Of a DNA stretch of 64,000 bases, positions 34,237 through 44,652 are shown piece by piece (the first letter of the stretch is position 1; every line of letters starts with the position of its first letter). Under the pieces are notes generated by a model. It did no database searches, was not told the DNA's origin, and saw nothing but the letters and a program-made list of their open reading frames with translations. Where the stretch lies: positions 1,045,709 to 1,109,708 of the forward strand of contig NW_006763147.1 of assembly GCF_000264905.1 (NCBI RefSeq), written 5' to 3'. This stretch comes from Stereum hirsutum FP-91666 SS1 (lineage: Eukaryota > Basidiomycota > Agaricomycetes > Russulales > Stereaceae). Position numbers and translations under genes: made by a program.

Positions 34237-37200
34237 ATGGACGCCAACGCCTACACGCTCATGGTCGCCGGCCACAGCGCCGGAAAGACCGCGTTTCTTC
34301 GTCTTTTACTTGATACCGCCGACGTTGCACTCTCGGCCACCCATGACCAGCTCACGGACCTCGCAAAGTTCGTCCAGGGGTCCGCGAATCACACACAACA
34401 CCTCCGTTCCGTGTCCGTCGATGTCGAGCATCCCGATGCATCGCATGCGACGCCGTTCACGCTTACGCTCGTCGATACGCCGAGCCTCGATTCGAGGGAG
34501 GAGATACAGGCGGAGAGGACGATTGGGGATATTTTGAGGTTTGTGGATGAGCGGTTTGTGGAGAGCTTGGAGGAGGTATGTATTTTGTTTTGCTACTTGG
34601 TTTGCTTGTTCAGTGGGTACGAGCTGACGCGAATGATAGGAATACTTTGCTCAGACGGGCGAGCACCATGTCCACCTGTGCGTACCTACCGCCGCGCCCG
34701 GCACATCCCGCTTCTCTCGTTCCTTTCAGCCAGTCCAGCCTCTCACTCACCCACTTATGACTACAGCTGCATCTACTTTCTCGACCCGCATCAAATCGTT
34801 CCTCCCTCCGCCACCGCCACACCAGCACCTCCCCCCGTCCCCCGCACCCGCACCAACAGCCTCTCCTTCTCTCACTCTCACTCCCACCACCCCTCCCTCT
34901 CTCACCCGCACTCCCTCTCCCTCTCCCACCCCGCAGACGACCCCCCTCTAATCCTCGAACCCCCCGTAACGACGAACCCCTTGCTCTGCAGGCCCGTACT
35001 CCCCCCCGCCGAAATCACCGCCATTCGAAGACTGAGCGCACGCGTGAATGTCCTTCCCGTTATTGCGCGCGCCGACGAACTCACGAATGAGAGATTGGCG
35101 GCGGTGAAACATGCGGTTAGGCGGGATCTTGCGGAGGCGGGGATTGGGTTTGGGATATTCGATGCGGATTATCCGGCACCTAAGGACGACGAGCACTCCC
35201 ACCCCTCCAACAACTTTGTAGGGTCGTTGCTTAACGGCCAAAGTTCCGCGGCGTCGTCGAGCTCGTCGCCTACGAGCCCCGTCGCCCCGTCGTTTTTGAG
35301 ATTACCGTACGCGCTCATTTCGCCGGATTGTTATTCGCATGGGGATGGAGTGCAGAGGGCGGTGGTGTCGAGACATGAGATCGTGGGGCAGTATACGCCT
35401 ATTGGTGGACATGGGCATGGACATGGACATGGGCATTATAGGTCGACGAAGTTGGTTAGGGGACGGTTTGTGAGGCAGTATAGGTGGGGGTTTTTGGATG
35501 TGAGTTTTTTATTATTATTAGTGACGGGTGGGGACTGAGGAGGGGGAGAGAGAGAGAGAGAGAGAAGGGTGCTCATGTGTTTGTTTTTGATTGTTTTGTT
35601 GTAGGTCCTCGATCCGACGCATTGTGATTTCCTTGCGCTTCGACAGGCGGTGTTTCATCATATGGGGGTATGTGTTCTTCCACTCCCTCCGCCATCTCGT
35701 TCCCTTCCCTTCCCTTCCCTTCCCTTCCTCCCCTCTCCGCTTTCTAGCACTTTTCCTTCGTCTTTCCTCCTTCCCTTCCTTCTTCTTTCTTCCTCCGCTT
35801 TTTCGCCCCTTTTTCCTCCGTCCTCCGCTGATCCGCTTTTTCGCCCCTTTTGACGTATAACTCCCGCTGATCCGCTTTCGTTCCCTCTTCGTTGCGCTAA
35901 ATGAATGACCTAATTGGACGCGACAACAGACACTGCAGAAATACACGCGCGAATATCTATTCGATAAATTCAAGAACGAAGTCCTGAGGACGACGGTCGA
36001 CTCCCATTCACGAGCACAGTCGATCTCCCCGCACGGACATCTTTCACTTTCTGGTGTTCCTATCCCCACGTCTTCTGTTCCTGGGTCATCCTCCGCTGTT
36101 AATGGGAATGGGTCATCGTCAGCTATGGCTATGGTTCCCGTCCCTATGTCCTCACAGCTCGCACTCCCCCACCATCCCCACCCCCACCCACATCCGAACG
36201 CACCGCGTCCGATATTAGCCATTGAGGCGTCGAGGCCTTCTGTGCCCTCATCACGACATAGCCATGGCCATGGCATGGGAATGGGCGGGATATCGGGGAT
36301 GGGGATGGGGGCGGGGATAGGTATGAGTATGGGGGGGATGGGGATAGGGATTGGCATTGGGATGGGTGTGGGGGGGATGGAGGATGAGGAGGGTGCGGGT
36401 GCGGGTGGGAGGAGTGGGTCTGCGAGTTAGTGTTTTTTTTTTCTTTGGTTCTTTCTTGTTGGTTTGATTGGGGTTGGACGGTCCACTGATGTTCGTTTTG
36501 CTCGCTATCATTTAGAGTCGACCAATAATGGCAACAACGGCAACGGCAATAACAACGGCAACGGCAATAGCCATAACAGCGGCAGCAATAGCAATAACAA
36601 CAGGCAACGCAGCAAAAAGATCACCGTGGCGTGTAATTTCTGTCGATGTGAGTGTCTTTTTTGTTCGAGGACGCACCGCACAGGCTTTCGTTCTTTCTTC
36701 GTTTTCTTTATTTCTCTCTCTCTTTTGGACAGTCCTTTTTCTTTGCTCGTACACACCGAGGTCAGCCTGGGTCATTCGGTCTGCGTTTCACCCTTCGGTT
36801 TTGGGTTTTAGGTTTATCTCCCCGTCCGCACGAATCGCTTGTGCTCCTTGGAGCAGGACACTATCGAGCGTTCTGAGCGTTTCGTGTTTCTGGATTTTGA
36901 TTGCGCTTGTGCTCGTGCTCGTGCATGGTTTCTTATGCGGTTGCGGTTCTTTACGCGCGTGCGTGATTCCGAAAGCACTTGTGCTTATTTGCTCGTTTCC
37001 GAGCAAGACGAGCGTTCTGAGCGTTTTTGTGTTTCCGGCTTTTGATTACGCTCGCGCTCACTTGCGGCCTCTGATGCTGTTGCGGTTTTTTACGCTCGTG
37101 CGTGGTTCTCTACGCACTTGCGCTCATTTCCGAGCGAGCGAGAGGAGCGGACTTTCGTGTCCTCCGTTCATTCCTTCGAGGAGCACAAGCACAAGCCCAA

Positions 37201-40200
37201 GACCTACATAGGTCGTTATCGGACATCCGAGCGTTTCATGTTTCCTATTCTCCTCTGCGGTTCCTTTCCGCACTTGCGCACTTGTGGTCATTTCCGAGCG
37301 AGGCGAGTGGGCGTCGTCTCCTCCGTATGTACCTTCGAGGAGCACGAGCACGAGCACGAGCACAAGCACGAGCGCGAGATCTAGGTCGTTATCAGGCGTT
37401 CTGGGCGTTTTCATGTTTCATGTTTCCGGGTTTTTGCTTGGGCTCGTTTACGGCCTCTTATGCGGTTGCGCTCATTCGCGGTTCATTTATGCACTTGCGC
37501 ACTTATGGTCATTTCCGAGCGAGACGAGCGGATTTCATTTCCCTCCGAGCGAATGAACCTGCGACAAGAAGAAGAAGGGCCTAGGCTCTCTATACCAGTC
37601 CGTGTTCATGCGCTTTTTCATTGTACATACACGATGATGCCCGTCAATCGAGTTCAACATTCCGCGAGGAAGGAAGGAAGGAACTTGAAGGATGTTCAAG
37701 CTTTCGCGGGTCATCGAGTTGAAGCTTTCATGAGTCATCGAGCTCAAGCTCGCGAGTTGATCCGTCGCTCGAGATCGTTTCTTGTCTCTTTTCCTCTTTC
37801 TTGTCTTTCCTCTTCTTGTCTTTTTCTGTTTTTGTCTTTTTCTGTTTTTGTCCGTTATGAATGAACGAATGAACGAACCCCATCGACCGATCACCTTTCG
37901 ATTCGATTCATTAATCGTTGAAGCCCGTCTTCCATCTCCGTGCCGCCGGCTTGTTTGTCTCGCTCGCGTGTCGAGTGCACGACCAGACACACTCTTTGAG
38001 CGTGTTATGTCTTTCTTTGTGGAACGTTTGATAGCGATAGCGATTTCTTTGAGCTCAGTCTCCAGCCTCGGAAACGATTGGAACCGTGGCTGAGTGCCGA
38101 GGTTTTCATGTCTTATTTTATTTTATTTTCGTGAAAGGCATGCCTTGGCTTTGGTTCGATCCCTGTACTTGCTTTTGGTTCTCGCCTCTAACCCGCTTTT
38201 TCTTTTCTTTTCTTCCCTTGCCCCTTGCCCCCTCTCTCCGCAACCCCTCCGCAACCACCCACTTACCAACCTTACCCGTTCAATAGCCCGGAAGTTGAAA
38301 TGCGACGGAGGTCGCCCAGCATGCCAACAATGCGTCAAACGTTCACATACGTGCGATTACATGCCGGCGCAGAAACGACGGGGAGGACCTCGGACGCGGA
38401 GGGCGTATGGGAACGGGAGCTCCGGTTCCGGTGCCGGTTCTGCTCCTGGTGTCGGTGCTAGTGGTGCCGGTGCGAGTGGTGAAGGGGGAGGAGGGGGTGC
38501 TGGTGGTGCGTTGAGCGTGAATGGGAGAGAGAGCGGGGATAGTGAGGGGGATGGGGAGGGAGAAGGGGGTAGCGATGAGCAGGAGCATAGTCGTGATCAT
38601 GAGCAGGAGTATGAGCGCGAGATGGAGGGCTCGGCGGGGGAGATGGGCATGGGCATGGGGACGGGCACGGACGCGTCGTTGAGCCCGGAGGTGTCGTCAC
38701 GCCAACAGGTTCCGTCGTACCGAGGACGCCATTCCCATTCGCTTTCGCATTCGTCACAGGCGGAGAATGGAGGGGGGTATGAGTTTTCGGGTGTTCGTCA
38801 TTCGCATTCGCATTCGCAGTCGCACCATGGAGAGTTTAGCGGTTCGCTTCCGCCACCACCATCCCAATCCCAACCCCAATCACTACCACCACCACAGCAG
38901 CAACAACAGCAACAGCCAATCCTCTCACTCCCGCCCATGAACGTCTCCCCGCTACAAAAATCGGACATGGACGTCGCTTCGTCATTGGAGAGGATGGGGA
39001 TGGGGCCCATAGGAACGAATCTGAATATCACGTTGCCACCTGTGCCGAGCGCGACAGGGATGGGGACGATGGGTTTGTCGTCGTCGTCTGCAGTGGGGGG
39101 TGTGAGCGCGATGTCGTCGGCCATCACGGGTTCGAGCGCGCCGTTGCCCCTGCCTCTGTCGGGGAAGACGAGTCCGATGTCTGCGATCGGCAAGACGAGC
39201 CCAATGTCAGCTATGGGCAAGACGAGCCCGATGTCCGCGTCCGCGGTATCGAGCGGAGTGCCTGTCGTTCCCCCTCTCGCGTTCCCTGGCCCGCATCCGA
39301 GTTCGTCGATGGGGAGGGGTATGGGTATGGGTATGGGTATGGGTCTACCGATGATCCGGACGGCGGACGAACGAGAGCGGCAGGAGGAGAACGAGCGGTT
39401 GGCACATTCGGCTTCTCCGTCTGCGGCTTCTGTGGGCCATGTGCCAGCCTCGCCGCCGACGGTGATGATGACGACGATCTCGTCTAGGAAGAGGTCGTCG
39501 ACTATTTCGGGGGGTGTGGCGGCGGGGGGTGCTAGTGCTAGCGCCAGTGCTGGGAATGGGAATGGGACAGGGACAGGGAGTGGGAGTGGGGGAGGAGGGA
39601 GAGGGAGGGCGTCGTCGAATTATGGGCCGAAGGTTGTTGCGTGTAATTTTTGTAGAGGTGAGTTTTCGTTTCGTCTTCGCTTTTTTTCTTCTCTCTCTTT
39701 CTTGTCGTGTCGTGTCGTGTCGTGTCGTCCTTCATTCGGTCTTTCCTTCTTTCTTTCGTTTTTTGGGGTAACCACCCGGATTATTGGATGGGGCTCTTTT
39801 CTTGACTCGAGCCTTCACGGATAGACTTTCGTGATTTGATATCGGCGAATTGACGCTGCCGATCAGCTGCTTGTTTCGCTCCATGCTGCAGTTGACCCTT
39901 CTCCGTCTTCTCCGCCTTCGACGTTCTGCCTTCTCCTTCCCTTCTCTTCTCCATGATGTCCATCACGGGATCCGATCGTCTGATGACTGACGTCTGGCGT
40001 TCGTTTCCGTTCTTTTTTTTTGTTTCTTTAGCGCGCAAGACGAAATGTGATGGCGCTCATCCGAGCTGCTCGAGCTGCGCGAGAAGGTCGTTGGCGTGCA
40101 ATTATGTGAACGATCCGAATGGAGGGCCGGGGAGGAGGAAGTCTAATGCTGCTGCTGCTGCATCCGCTTCTTCTGGGGCTGGGGGTGCGGGATCGAAAAC

Positions 40201-40672
40201 GGGGAGCACGACGACGGCGTCGAGTTCTGGATCGGGATCGGGACAGATGTCGTCTTCGGGGAGTGGGGGGAGTGGCAGTGGCAGTGGGGGAGTAGGGGCG
40301 TATGAAGAGGCGGAGAAGGAGAAGGAAGAGCAGAAGAAGCAGAAGCAGGCTGGACCGTATGGCAGGGGCGTTTATGAGGATGTTACGACGAGTGTTAATG
40401 GGAAGAGGGGAAGGGACCAGGAAGGGGACCGGGACGGGGGCGATGATGAAGACGATGATGAAGACAATAGAGATAATGATGAGGAAGACGAGGATGAGGA
40501 TGAGGATGAGGATGGGACGGGTGGGCTCGGAGGGATGAGGGGATTGCCGCCGAGGGTGAAGGCGAAGGTCATGGAGAGTTCGAGGACGACGAGGCCGGCG
40601 ATGAAGAGGATTAGGGTGGCGGGGCCGAACTCGATGAGCTCGCCGGTGGAGGTGATCAGTGGGGTGCGGTGA
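34237..40672 (+). CDS. Septin-like GTPase 2, candidate fusion to two Zn2Cys6 clusters (gene B)
   Basis: Exons: 34237-34575, 34640-34677, 34767-35499, 35605-35667, 35930-36425, 36516-36647, 38287-39657 and 40032-40672; 1270 residues. Residues 1-391 match septin-like protein 1: MVAGHSAGKTAFLRLLLDTA, DTPSLDS (G3 glycine lost), HVHLCIYFLDP, LSARVNVLPVIARADELT, then VLDPTHCDFLALRQAV. A His/Pro/Gly/Met-rich stretch follows. Exon 6 has no in-frame ATG and carries KKITVACNFCR; exon 7 completes cluster 1 (RKLKCDGGRPAC, CVKRSHTC). Exon 7 stays open for 457 codons to a second cluster (CNFCRARKTKC, CSSCARRSLAC) completed by exon 8. Alternative: the GTPase ends at the TAG at 36428 (557 residues) and a separate zinc-cluster gene starts in exon 5, for example at the ATG at 36125. 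The start at 34237 is favoured over an upstream in-frame ATG at 34135 by its ACCATGG context. Confidence 0.6.
36855..37560 (+). repeat. Degenerate long tandem repeat in gene B intron
   Basis: Inside the 1639-nt intron splitting zinc cluster 1. Blocks containing (T)GAGCGTTTYRTGTTTC recur near 36876, 37020, 37229 and 37403. Blocks reading CATTTCCGAGCGAG recur near 37127, 37289 and 37510. GAGCAC(R)AGCAC runs lie between them. Spacing of about 145-220 bases indicates an old, diverged tandem array. Open frames through it are by-products of the repeat. Confidence 0.7.
39162..39239 (+). repeat. 27-nt coding minisatellite (GKTSPMSA x3)
   Basis: Three tandem copies of a 27-base unit in exon 7 of gene B, coding GKTSPMSA(I/M/S) repeats in a disordered linker between the two zinc clusters. 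Confidence 0.85.
39703..39730 (+). repeat. TCGTG pentanucleotide repeat in last gene B intron
   Basis: About five copies of TGTCG within the 374-nt intron that splits the second zinc cluster. Confidence 0.85.
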
Positions 40673-41030
40673 ATTGGTTGGTTGCTCGTGTGGTGTGGAC
40701 GGACTCGACGGACTGTGTTTTTTTCCTTGCTTTTTTATGTGTCTACCTATCTGTGTGTGTTTCTCTCTTCCTCCCCTGCCTGCCTCTCTGCCCTTGCCTC
40801 ATTCTCACCTATTCTTTTACCGTCTCGAGCGCGCGTTAGAATGTGCCTGTCGGTAAAATACGACACGATGGGCCCGCGCGTCACGTCGTGGCTGTGATTT
40901 CCTTTCTTCCCTTTTCCTTTTCCTCTCGTTTCCCCTGCCAGTGATTCCTTTTCTTTTCTCTCGATTCCCTCTCTTTCCCCCTGATTTCTTTCTTCATCTC
41001 TGGGTTACATAGCCGGGTCGGATTAGCATT

Positions 41031-41061
41031 CATCGTATTGCATCGCATCGCATCGTATCGC
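41031..41061 (+). repeat. CATCG pentanucleotide repeat
   Basis: Six imperfect copies of CATCG/TATCG in the convergent intergenic region. Confidence 0.8.
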
Positions 41062-41305
41062 TTTGGGATCCATTTCGAGATTTTTCTCTTTCTCTTTTCC
41101 CTCTCTCGGCTCTCTCCTTGTTATTCTTTCCTTTTTCGTCATTTCCTTATTGCACTTCAATTGATTTTCTCTTATTTCTGTTTGTGTCCACGAATCATCA
41201 TCCCGGATCCCCCTTTTTTCCTGTCTCATTCCTAGTCTGCCAGTGCGCTCCGAAATTTCGACCACCATTTCCCCGTTTCCTTTTCTTTTTACATTGCCAA
41301 CACCC

Positions 41306-41364
41306 ACCGTCCACCATCCATCACTCACCATCCACCATCCACCATCCACCATCCATCCACCAGG
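41306..41364 (+). repeat. CCACCAT heptanucleotide repeat
   Basis: Tandem, slightly imperfect CCATCCA/CCACCAT units over about 60 bases. Confidence 0.8.
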
Positions 41365-42262
41365 TCTTGGTTCAGGTTTCAATTGTCGCCTATATCGACC
41401 TCTTTTCTACCGTCGTCCCTCGTCCGTTGCCCCATGCCTGCTTTTTCTCTGTCCTCTGCCCCCTTTCTCGCCTTCAACTCGTCAGTTCGCCTTCAACTCG
41501 TCAGTCAGTCACACGCTCCACGGACTGTACTCGGTGTACTTCTAGTTTTATTTCTCCTTTCTTCTCCTTTTCCTCCTTTTCCTCCTTCGTTTTTTCCTCT
41601 TTGCTAGTGATGTCAGGATAAGTAGTTCGGACACTGTTTGATAAGTTCTCGGAATGGCTTGCGATACAACTTATATTGCGTGCCCGCCGTCTGTGTTACT
41701 TTTTACTTTTTCTCACCTTTTACTACTCCTGACTTTCGGGTTCTTTGAGGAACAAAACGAGTGCCTGAGTGCTTGCGTCTGTCGGTTTGCGATTGTGAGC
41801 GGTATGAATCTTGCCATGATTCGTGAGGTGGGGCTGGGGCCACGGGAGTGCAAACCTAGGAAGGAAGCCGTGAGAACGAATGTGTTTACGCCACTTCTTG
41901 AGTTCTTGTTGGACACATTTAGACCAGCATCGGGTTGCAGGCTTTGGTCAAGTAAACCATTATTTCTACATTCTGCTCGGTAAAATTGACTACCGGCACA
42001 GCGTGCTGGGCAGACGAAAAACCGTGTATGCGTTGTGTAAAACATTTCAGATGCTGTCTGCGATTCGTGTAGTTCTGTCCTAGGCGTTCATATACATTTA
42101 TTCGTATACACGTTTCTTTTTTGACAACGAGACCCGTTGAACGAGTCATCAACGGTGGTCTCTGTGGAATATTATGGTTAACAAGAAGAAGGGTAGTACG
42201 AAAGAGCCCAGACGAGAATACAGCTCAGAACATACCCAAGGTTTTTCGACATCCAGCCACCA

Positions 42263-44041
42263 TCAAAGTTCCCAGACAAGTTCCTTCGCGATGCCCTCGA
42301 ACAAATGGACGTCTTCCCGGCGAATGAGTCTTCCGCGCAATTCGAGGGTCTGGATATCTCTAGTTTCCGCCAAGCGGCGAAGTTTGGTCGCAAGCTCCCG
42401 AAGATGCTCCAGTACCATCGCCTCCGCGGCTGGTGATAGTGCAAAAGGCCGCTGTTGTTCGCGGGCGAGCTCTTGTGAGGGACTGAAATGAATATTGGAA
42501 AAATGGGGGAGAAGGGTGCTATCAGACACCAACACCTGTATAATTCCTTTGCAGTAAGAAGTGTCACCGAAGAAGAGTCGTTTCGTATTGGGGAAAACAT
42601 TCAACAGCTCGTTGTATACAGGTTCGTAGGCGTCGATGGCTACGTCCGAAGCATATGTTTTTTGCAAGTCAGGATGGCTAGTCCACCGTAGGTCGCGTAC
42701 TTGATCGAAGGGTAGGCACAATGAGACCATGTGCAAGATTTCGACGAGCTTTTGTATTCTGCGTGGTACAGTCGGGTCTGGTCCATAGTATCGAGATAGG
42801 GAACGGATTCTGAAACTAACTGCAAACCGTGGCTCGCAAAAGTTTTCAAGAGAAGAAGCATCCGTAGGGAGAGTATGGTCCCAGCACCGGACATGCAAGG
42901 TGCAGTCGCTTTTGCTCATTAACGTGAGCTCAGAAGTCCTCAGTCGTGAGAGTGGAGGGATAACAGGATGTAGGAGCTGTGCGATGTCCTCCGTGAGTCC
43001 ATCATGAACTCGGTCCTCACGAAGGGTCACCGCGTATCGTATGGCGGCCCCACGAGGAACGACCAGGTGTCTTGCGAGCGCAGTGATGTCCGTCAAACCC
43101 CCAAACAAGCTTAGGGATGAGAGTCGAGGAAGCTGTGCGGGAGTGTGCTCCTGTTCGCAGTGTGGAAAATATGGAGGCCTCTCCGGTGATGACTTGAGAT
43201 AAAGCGACGGGAAGGTGAGAAAGAGTGCCTCCAGCTGGCGCATTTCTCGAAGTGCGCCGAGTACGACTCCGAGAGGCACTCTAGAATACTCGTCGGTACT
43301 GTTCGAGCCTTCATCCAATGTCAAACTGACAAGTTGACGAAGGATCGCTGATGACCACAGAGCCTCGCATGAGAAACACCCCGCCAAACACAAGTGCTTC
43401 AAAGCGGGTGCACATCTGCTGAACAATTGACCAGGGATGGACATTACGCTGGTGTAAAAACGTCCAACTATTTCAAAGGTCTCCAGATGAGGCGCGGGCC
43501 GCAGCAGCACCTTGTCCCAGAGCGTCGTCATATCCGCGTTGAGTGCGGGTGACAAGTATAGACGTTTTGGCTGGATTTCATTGAATAGTCTGGAGGTCAA
43601 AAATTCTATGCAGCGTAACGGTTGCCGTGACTGTATGATGATAAGAGGAGCACCCTTCGAACGGACGAGCATCTCGCGCATGCAGGACGGATTTTGAATC
43701 CATAGGAGGGTCCATAGCGCAGAGTGCTCGAGCGCTACATTGCGCCATCGTCGACAGACATGGGATGCCGCAATAAGAGACCGTGTGCCAGCAGCAATCT
43801 TGGCGTCGACGTCTTCGCACGGTACGTCAGGAAGGTGTAACTTGAACACGGGTAGTAGGAAGCGGAAGATATCCCCAAGGATTTCGGAAGGGAACTGAAC
43901 GACGGAGAGCAGGGTGTTCCGGCGCGCTCTGAGGCCTTGTATATAGGCCTGAGCGAAGGCGATCTCTTCATCGCAGGCTTTGATCGCGAGTTCGGCGCGT
44001 GCGACAGAGCGTCGTTCTCCATTGATGGATTTGTTTCTCAA
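42263..44041 (-). CDS. F-box-like protein with leucine-rich C-terminus (copy 2), start missing
   Basis: Paralogue of the F-box gene at the left end. One long open exon of about 592 codons reads AELAIKACDEEIAFAQAYIQ and GLRARRNTLLSVVQFPSEIL, then SHVCRRWRNVALEHSALWTL and LLWIQNPSCMREMLVRSKGA, which parallels copy 1 block by block. The frame enters after a TGA just upstream of 44041 and has no ATG until about residue 120, past the F-box. The only nearby ATG (about 44054) is followed at once by TGA. Either an undetected small first exon supplies the start, as inferred for copy 1, or this copy has lost its start and is decaying. No internal stops or frameshifts are seen. The 44041 end is the approximate limit of the alignable frame, not a start codon. 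Confidence 0.65.
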   Translation of the reverse strand: MRNKSINGERRSVARAELAIKACDEEIAFAQAYIQGLRARRNTLLSVVQFPSEILGDIFRFLLPVFKLHLPDVPCEDVDAKIAAGTRSLIAASHVCRRWRNVALEHSALWTLLWIQNPSCMREMLVRSKGAPLIIIQSRQPLRCIEFLTSRLFNEIQPKRLYLSPALNADMTTLWDKVLLRPAPHLETFEIVGRFYTSVMSIPGQLFSRCAPALKHLCLAGCFSCEALWSSAILRQLVSLTLDEGSNSTDEYSRVPLGVVLGALREMRQLEALFLTFPSLYLKSSPERPPYFPHCEQEHTPAQLPRLSSLSLFGGLTDITALARHLVVPRGAAIRYAVTLREDRVHDGLTEDIAQLLHPVIPPLSRLRTSELTLMSKSDCTLHVRCWDHTLPTDASSLENFCEPRFAVSFRIRSLSRYYGPDPTVPRRIQKLVEILHMVSLCLPFDQVRDLRWTSHPDLQKTYASDVAIDAYEPVYNELLNVFPNTKRLFFGDTSYCKGIIQVLVSDSTLLPHFSNIHFSPSQELAREQQRPFALSPAAEAMVLEHLRELATKLRRLAETRDIQTLELRGRLIRREDVHLFEGIAKELVWEL

Positions 44042-44652
44042 AAAGGCTCACATGGACTCGGTTTTTATCGTACCGATGAACTTCAGGATATTTAGAACTT
44101 ATCGAGAACTGATCTCTATATAGTTCAGGCCCGGTCCTTGATCCGCTGCAATTCGGCCGTACAGCTCCCCTGCCTTTGGTATCACTCACAAAAAATGTGG
44201 ATACAGGATACTTGGACACATATCAAGCTCATACATGAGCCTAGCTCATTGTTGTAAGGGAGAATCGTGCGGTGCGGGTTTGAATCAAGGAGAGGCTTTT
44301 TGTGGCGCTCGGTGCCATACCACCTTTTGATCTTCCCATAATGCATATCCACCTCGGGGGTACCCTGTGTATTTTATTCTGAGGACCATAAATAATAGGT
44401 ACTCTCAACCACAAAGCCAACAACTCGAATGAGTATGGTGAGGGACGTGAGAAAATGATTTGACCCAAAGTGGCGGATCAATGAGTGCATGTGGGCCTAC
44501 ACTGTACAGGTTACGTTCAGCGTAAATTCGTTATCACGCATCCAAATATTTCCTAGAATAAGTTTCGATGAATTCAAAATATAGTTAACGCTATGACTGT
44601 CGGGGCCACAATATCTTCTCGCATCTGAACTTCCTTTGGCCACAGCCATGGC
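44042..44652. other. Intergenic, F-box copy 2 to CapZ alpha
   Basis: About 610 bases. A CTATATAG element near 44117 would suit an F-box promoter on the minus strand. No gene recognised. Confidence 0.45.

Larger units (their letters stand above)
40673..42262. other. Convergent intergenic region, gene B and F-box copy 2
   Basis: 1.6 kb, T/C-rich on the plus strand, with two simple-repeat tracts (listed separately). No conserved reading frame. The length is more than two 3' untranslated regions need, but nothing else is recognisable. Confidence 0.5.

Noticed and set aside
35518..36357. 279-codon minus-strand open frame opposite septin-like gene 2
   Set aside because: Low-complexity antisense of the His/Pro/Gly/Met-rich exon and an intron; not protein-like.
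37102..37584. 160-codon open frame inside the gene B intron
   Set aside because: It runs through the degenerate repeat array, shows repeated peptide blocks in several frames, and has no family resemblance.
38086..38175. tRNA-like A box (TGGCTGAGTGCCGAGG) and B box (GGTTCGATCCC) in the gene B intron
   Set aside because: Acceptor and T stems do not pair and no anticodon arm can be drawn; probably coincidence.
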